A stretch of 64,000 bases of DNA from positions 744,001 to 808,000 of the forward strand of contig OX579637.1 of NCBI GenBank assembly GCA_951230915.1, written 5' to 3'. Position 1 is the first letter of the stretch, and each line of letters begins with the position of its first letter. The notes below the pieces were generated by a model. It had not been told where the DNA came from. It worked only from the letters and a program-made list of their open reading frames with translations, and ran no database searches. Position numbers and translations under genes: made by a program. This stretch comes from Antitrichia curtipendula. Taxonomy: Eukaryota > Streptophyta > Bryopsida > Hypnales > Leucodontaceae. Positions 58,323 through 64,000 of the stretch are shown here, in pieces.

Positions 58323-59668
58323 AAAAGTGACTTGAATAAATTTGTGTAAGTTGTAAACACGCTCTAGTATTTGAATGCACAAAAATATTTAATTTTCGTA
58401 TGAAATTTAATACACATTCACGTGAATAAATGAAAATGGGAATTAAACCGGACCTGTACTTTATTAATCCACCCTGTCACATCAAATGTCATAGAATTTC
58501 ATTTTGAAAGTGACCTGAATAAATTTGTATAAGTTGTTAACACGCTCTGGTATTTGAATGCACAAAAATATCTAATTTTCGTATGAAATTTAATACACAT
58601 TCACGTGAATAAAAGAAAATGGGAATTAAACCGGACCTGTACTTTATTAATCCGCCCAGTCACATCAAATGTCATAGAATTTCATTTTGAAAGTGACTTG
58701 AATAAATTTGTATAAGTTGTTAACACGCTCTAGTATTTGAATGCACAAAAATATCTAATTTTCGTATGAAATTTAATACACATTCACATGAATAAAGGAA
58801 AATGGGAATTAAACCGGACCTGTATTTTATTAATCCACCCAGTCACATCAAATGTCATAGAATTTCATTTTGAAAGTGACTTGAATAAATTTGTGTAAGT
58901 TGTAAACACGCTCTAGTATTTGAATGCACAAAAGTATTTAATTTTCGTATGAAATTTAATACACATTCACGTGAATAAAACAAAATGGGAATTAAACCGG
59001 ACCTGTACTTTATTAATCCACCCAGTCACATCAAATGTCATAGAATTTCATTTTGAAAGTGACCTGAATAAATTTGTATAAGTTGTAAACACGCTCTAGT
59101 ATTTGAATGCACAAAAGTATTTAATTTTCGTATGAAATTTAATACACATTCACATGAATAAAGGAAAATGGGAATTAAACCGGACCTGTATTTTATTAAT
59201 CCACCCAGTCACATCAAATGTCATAGAATATCATTTTGAAAGTGACTTGAATAAATTTGTGTAAGTTGTAAACACGCTCTAGTATTTGAATGCACAAAAG
59301 TATTTAATTTTCGTATGAAATTTAATACACATTCACGTGAATAAATGAAAATGGGAATTAAACCGGACCTGTACTTTATTAATCCACCCAGTCACATCAA
59401 ATGTCATAGAATTTCATTTTAAAAGTGACTTGAATAAATTTGTATAAGTTGTAAACACGCTCTAGTATTTGAATGCACAGAAGTATTTAATTTTCGTCTG
59501 AAATTTAATACACATTCACGTGAATAAATGAAAATGGGAATTAAACCGGACCTGTACTTTATTAATCCACCCAGTCACATCAAAGGTCATAGAATTTCAT
59601 TTTGAAAGTGACTTGAATAAATTTGTGTAAGTTGTAAACACGCTCTAGTATTTGAATGCACAAAAATA

Positions 59669-59851
59669 TTTAATTTTCGTATGAAATTTAATACACATTC
59701 ACGTGAATAAATGAAAATGGGAATTAAACCGGACCTGTACTTTATTAATCCACCCAGTCACATCAAATGTCATAGAATTTCATTTTAAAAGTGACTTGAA
59801 TAAATTTGTATAAGTTGTAAACACGCTCTAGTATTTGAATGCACAAAAATA
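59669..59851. repeat. Type C monomer (exemplar)
   Basis: This is a representative C monomer. The head is TTTAATTTTCGTATGAAATT, then TAATACACATTCACGTGAAT, then GGGAATTAAACCGGACC. The body has C-zone alleles: CACCCAGTCACATCAAATG, GTAAACACGCTC and GAATGCACA. It contains four CpGs (TTCGTA, CACGTG, CCGG, CACGCT) against one in types A and B. Compared with type A I count about 18 differences in the first 70 bases and roughly 5-7 consistent ones in the other 113. The first C head in the window is near 31,484, and C is nearly exclusive from 49,054 on. Confidence 0.95.
59697..59708. repeat. Type C head palindrome ATTCACGTGAAT (exemplar)
   Basis: This 12-bp perfect palindrome at monomer positions 29-40 has a CACGTG core and a central CpG. 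It is found in most C monomers. A common variant in the 51-60 kb region is ATTCACATGAAT, which breaks the symmetry by a CpG to CpA change. CACGTG is a known core for bHLH-type factors; whether anything binds here cannot be told from sequence. Confidence 0.72.
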
Positions 59852-60445
59852 TTTAATTTTCGTATGAAATTTAATGCACCCACACGTGCATAAAAGAAAA
59901 TGGGAATTAAACCGGACCTGTACTTTATTAATCCACCCAGTCACATCAAAGGTCATAGAATTTCATTTTGAAAGTGACTTGAATAAATTTGTGTAAGTTG
60001 TAAACACGCTCTAGTATTTGAATGCACAAAAATATTTAATTTTCGTATGAAATTTAATACACATTCACGTGAATAAATGAAAATGGGAATTAAACCGGAC
60101 CTGTACTTTATTAATTCACCCAGTCACATCAAATGTCATAGAATTTCATTTTGAAAGTGACTTGAATAAATTTGTGTAAGTTGTAAACACGCTCTAGTAT
60201 TTTAATGCACAAAAATATTTAATTTTCGTATGAAATTTAATACACATTCACGTGAATAAAACAAAATGGGAATTAAACCGGACCTGTACTTTATTAATCC
60301 ACCCAGTCACATCAAATGTCATAGAATTTCATTTTAAAAGTGACTTGAATAAATTTGTGTAAGTTGTAAACACGCTCTAGTATTTTAATGCACAAAAATA
60401 TTTAATTTTCGTATGAAATTTAATACACATTCACGTGAATAAATG

Positions 60446-61255
60446 AAAATGGGAATTAAACCGGACCTGTACTTTATTAATCCACCCAGTCACATCAAAT
60501 GTCATAGAATTTCATTTTGAAAGTGACCTGAATAAATTTGTATAAGTTGTAAACACGCTCTAGTATTTGAATGCACAAAAGTATTTAATTTTCGTATGAA
60601 ATTTAATACACATTCACATGAATAAAGGAAAATGGGAATTAAACCGGACCTGTACTTTATTAATCCACCCTGTCACATCAAATGTCATAGAATTTCATTT
60701 TGAAAGTGACTTGAATAAATTTGTGTAAGTTAAAAACACGCTCTAGTATTTGAATGCACAAAAGTATTTAATTTTCGTATGAAATTTAATACACATTCAC
60801 GTGAATAAAGGAAAATGGGAATTAAACCGGACCTGTACTTTATTAATTCACCCAGTCACATCAAATGTCATAGAATTTCATTTTGAAAGTGACTTGAATA
60901 AATTTGTGTAAGTTGTAAACACGCTCTAGTATTTGAATGCACAAAAATATTTAGTTTTCGTATGAAATTTAATACACATTCACGTGAATAAAGGAAAATG
61001 GGAATTAAACCGGACCTGTACTTTATTAATCCACCCAGTCACATCAAATGTCATAGAATTTCATTTTGAAAGTGACTTGAATAAATTTGTGTAAGTTGTA
61101 AACACGCTCTAGTATTTGAATGCACAAAAATATCTAAATTTCGTCTGAAATTTAATACACATTGACGTGAATAAAACAAAATGGGAATTAAACCGGACGT
61201 GTACTTTATTAATCCACCCAGTCACATCAAATGTCAGAGAATTTCATTTTGAAAG
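60446..61255. repeat. 15-monomer spaced duplication, copy 1
   Basis: This stretch matches 63,191-64,000 at an offset of 2,745 bp (15 x 183). Markers are AGTTAAAAACACG (60,728 and 63,473), ATTTAGTTTTCG, AATATCTAAATTTCGTC with CACATTGACGTG, and GGACGTGTAC. The only difference I noticed is GTCAGAGAA here against GTCATAGAA in copy 2. The intervening 1.9 kb has its own local repeats at 3 and 4 monomers (GACTAGAATAAA at 62,172 and 62,721; AATTTCATACAC at 61,881 and 62,613). Confidence 0.85.
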
Positions 61256-63190
61256 TGACTTGAATAAATTTGTGTAAGTTGTAAACACGCTCTAGTATTT
61301 GAATGCATAAAACTATTTAAATTTTGTGTAAAATTTAATGCACCCACACGGGCATAAAAGAAAATGGGAATCAAACCGGACCTGTACTTTATTAATCCAC
61401 CCTGTCACATCAAATGTCATAGAATTTCATTTTGAAAGTGAATTCACTAAATTTGTATAAGTTGTAAACACGCTCTAGTATTTGAATGCACAAAAATATT
61501 TAATTTTCGTATGAAATTTAATGCACCTTCACGTGAATAAAGGAAAATGGGAATTAAACCAGACCTGTACTTTATTAATCCACCCAGTCACATCAAATGT
61601 CAGAGAATTTCATTTTGAAAGTGACTTGAATAAATTTGTGTAAGTTGTAAACACGCTCTAGTATTTGAATGCACAAAAATATTTAGTTTTCGTATGAAAT
61701 TTAATACACATTCACGTGAATAAATGAAAATGGGAATTAAACCGGACCTGTACTTTATTAATCCACCCAGTCACATCAAATGTCAGAGAATTTCATTTTA
61801 AAAGTGACTTGAATAAATTTGTATAAGTTGTAAACACGCTCTAGTATTTGAATGCACAAAAGTATTTAATTTTCGTATGAAATTTCATACACATTCACGT
61901 GAATAAAAGAAAATGGGAATTAAACCGGACCTGTACTTTATTAATCCACCCAGTCACATCAAATGTCATAGAATTTCATTTTGAAAGTGACTTGAATAAA
62001 TTTGGGTAAGTTGTAAACACGCTCTAGTATTTGAATGCACAAAAATATTTAATTTTCGTATGAAATTTAATACACATTCACGTGAATAAAGGAAAATGGG
62101 AATTAAACCGGACCTGTACTTTATTAATCCACCCTGTCACATCAAATGTCATAGAATTTCATTTTAAAAGTGACTAGAATAAATTTGTGTAAGTTGTAAA
62201 CACGCTCTAGTATTTGAATGCACAAAAATATTTAATTTTCGTATGAAATTTAATACACATTCACGTGAATAAAGGAAAATGGGAATTAAACCGGACCTGT
62301 ACTTTATTAATCCACCCTGTCACATCAAATGTCATAGAATTTCATTTTAAAAGTGACTTGAATAAATTTGTGTAAGTTGTAAACACGCTCTAGTATTTGA
62401 ATGCACAAAAATATTTAATTTTCGTATGAAATTTAATACACATTCACGTGAATAAAGGAAAATGGGAATTAAACCGGACCTGTACTTTATTAATCCACCC
62501 AGTCACATCAAATGTCATAGAATTTCATTTTGAAAGTGACTTGAATAAATTTGTATAAGTTGTAAACACGCTCTAGTATTTGAATGCACAGAAGTATTTA
62601 ATTTTCGTATGAAATTTCATACACATTCACGTGAATAAAAGAAAATGGGAATTAAACCGGACCTGTACTTTATTAATCCACCCTGTCACATCAAATGTCA
62701 TAGAATTTCATTTTAAAAGTGACTAGAATAAATTTGTGTAAGTTGTAAACACGCTCTAGTATTTGAATGCACAAAAATATTTAATTTTCGTATGAAATTT
62801 AATACACATTCACGTGAATAAAGGAAAATGGGAATTAAACCGGACCTGTACTTTATTAATCCACCCAGTCACATCAAATGTCATAGAATTTCATTTTAAA
62901 AGTGACTTGAATAAATTTGTGTAAGTTGTAAACACGCTCTAGTATTTGAATGCACAAAAATATTTAATTTTCGTATGAAATTTAATACACATTCACGTGA
63001 ATAAAGGAAAATGGGAATTAAACCGGACCTGTACTTTATTAATCCACCCAGTCACATCAAATGTCATAGAATTTCATTTTGAAAGTGACTTGAATAAATT
63101 TGTATAAGTTAAAAACACGCTCTAGTATTTGAATGCACAAAAGTATTTAATTTTCGTATGAAATTTAATACACATTCACGTGAATAAAGG

Positions 63191-64000
63191 AAAATGGGAA
63201 TTAAACCGGACCTGTACTTTATTAATCCACCCAGTCACATCAAATGTCATAGAATTTCATTTTGAAAGTGACCTGAATAAATTTGTATAAGTTGTAAACA
63301 CGCTCTAGTATTTGAATGCACAAAAGTATTTAATTTTCGTATGAAATTTAATACACATTCACATGAATAAAGGAAAATGGGAATTAAACCGGACCTGTAC
63401 TTTATTAATCCACCCTGTCACATCAAATGTCATAGAATTTCATTTTGAAAGTGACTTGAATAAATTTGTGTAAGTTAAAAACACGCTCTAGTATTTGAAT
63501 GCACAAAAGTATTTAATTTTCGTATGAAATTTAATACACATTCACGTGAATAAAGGAAAATGGGAATTAAACCGGACCTGTACTTTATTAATTCACCCAG
63601 TCACATCAAATGTCATAGAATTTCATTTTGAAAGTGACTTGAATAAATTTGTGTAAGTTGTAAACACGCTCTAGTATTTGAATGCACAAAAATATTTAGT
63701 TTTCGTATGAAATTTAATACACATTCACGTGAATAAAGGAAAATGGGAATTAAACCGGACCTGTACTTTATTAATCCACCCAGTCACATCAAATGTCATA
63801 GAATTTCATTTTGAAAGTGACTTGAATAAATTTGTGTAAGTTGTAAACACGCTCTAGTATTTGAATGCACAAAAATATCTAAATTTCGTCTGAAATTTAA
63901 TACACATTGACGTGAATAAAACAAAATGGGAATTAAACCGGACGTGTACTTTATTAATCCACCCAGTCACATCAAATGTCATAGAATTTCATTTTGAAAG
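63191..64000. repeat. 15-monomer spaced duplication, copy 2 (cut by window end)
   Basis: This is the partner of 60,446-61,255, offset 2,745 bp, and it still matches at the last base of the window. The repeat may therefore extend further and form a true 15-monomer unit; this cannot be decided from the window. Confidence 0.83.

Larger units (their letters stand above)
1..64000. repeat. 183-bp satellite DNA array filling the window
   Basis: The whole window is a head-to-tail tandem repeat with a 183-bp period. For example, the start of the unit recurs at 1, 184, 367, 550 and 733. I count 349 full monomers plus a 123-bp partial one from 63,878. All copies have the same orientation, and I saw no inversion, mobile element or unique spacer. 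The unit is about 28% GC. The body motif around CACGCTCTAGTATTTGAATG is present in nearly every copy. Fifteen +1 and five -1 indels account for the +10 drift in phase. The array continues past both window edges. Known families with this layout are centromeric or pericentromeric satellites, but no kinetochore-protein binding data can be read from sequence. The species and satellite family name are not recognised. Confidence 0.99.
49054..64000. repeat. Zone 4: C-dominated subarray
   Basis: This zone holds eighty-one monomers plus the terminal partial one, almost all with C heads. Exceptions near the left edge are about 49,786-50,010 (A/B-like heads); recombinant-looking heads occur near 59,870 and 61,320. 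Body alleles are also zone-specific: AAATGTCATAG, GTAAACACGC and GAATGCACA. Sub-variants include CACATGAATAAAGG, AATAAACATTCACG with GGGAATGAAACC, AATATCTAATTTTCG and GTTGTTAACACG. Their ordered recurrence defines 3-, 11- and 15-monomer periodicities. CpG content is the highest in the window. Confidence 0.92.

Noticed and set aside
59678..59695. CENP-B box-like sequence (TTCGTATGAAATTTAA) in type C heads
   Set aside because: It has the TTCG and the spaced A but lacks the CGGG half of the known box, so the match is only partial and expected by chance in this context.
1..64000. Multiple AATAAA hexamers as polyadenylation signals
   Set aside because: About two occur per monomer on the plus strand, with others on the minus strand, as expected in AT-rich repeats; no gene is present to be terminated.
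1..64000. CRISPR array
   Set aside because: The period is 183 bp with no short direct repeat separated by unique spacers; the whole unit is repeated, and no cas-like genes are present.
1..64000. Tandem RNA genes (5S rRNA, tRNA) or a SINE-derived repeat
   Set aside because: I saw no polymerase III B-box (GGTTCGA-like), no tRNA fold and no 5S-like sequence in the monomer.
1..64000. Telomeric or subtelomeric repeat tract
   Set aside because: No runs of TTAGGG, TTTAGGG or similar short telomere units were seen.

Overview
This 64-kb window is a single uninterrupted satellite DNA array. I see no gene, RNA gene, transposable element, CRISPR array or other unique sequence in it. The repeat unit is 183 bp, about 28% GC, and all copies run head to tail in one orientation. 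From base 1 I follow 349 complete monomers, then a 123-bp partial one starting at 63,878. The only length changes I find are single-base: 15 insertions and 5 deletions, net +10. That tally agrees with the phase observed at the end of the window. Such an array points to a eukaryotic centromeric, pericentromeric or other heterochromatic block, probably from a long-read assembly. I cannot name the organism; AT-rich monomers near 180 bp occur in animals and plants.

Monomers share a conserved body (monomer positions about 71-183) joined to one of three head types (positions about 1-70). Type A has TTTATTATTTGTATAAATAT and a CACATGTG palindrome. Type B has TTTAACTTTTGTGTAAAGAT and CACTTG. Type C has TTTAATTTTCGTATGAAATT and a 12-bp palindrome containing CACGTG. 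The heads are arranged in zones. 1-18,306 is A with scattered B. 18,307-28,191 is A plus a B-like variant. 28,192-49,053 is a mosaic of A, B and C. 49,054-64,000 is almost pure C.

Higher-order structure overlies this, always in whole-monomer steps: 7-mers (19.2-21.6 and 24.2-26.8 kb), a 7,869-bp (43-monomer) spaced duplication (29.2-34.2 against 37.1-41.3 kb), a 1,830-bp 10-mer repeated about 3.5 times (41.3-47.7 kb), a 2,013-bp 11-mer repeated three times (52.25-58.3 kb) and a 15-mer spaced duplication (60.4 and 63.2 kb). This is the pattern expected of unequal exchange and gene conversion. Notable observations are the head/body contrast in divergence, three C-specific CpG sites that are TpG or CpA in type A, a probable conversion tract in one 10-mer copy, and matching rare-variant flanks on either side of the mosaic zone. 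The longest open frame (61 codons, minus strand, 21,155-21,340) is an artefact of a one-base deletion.
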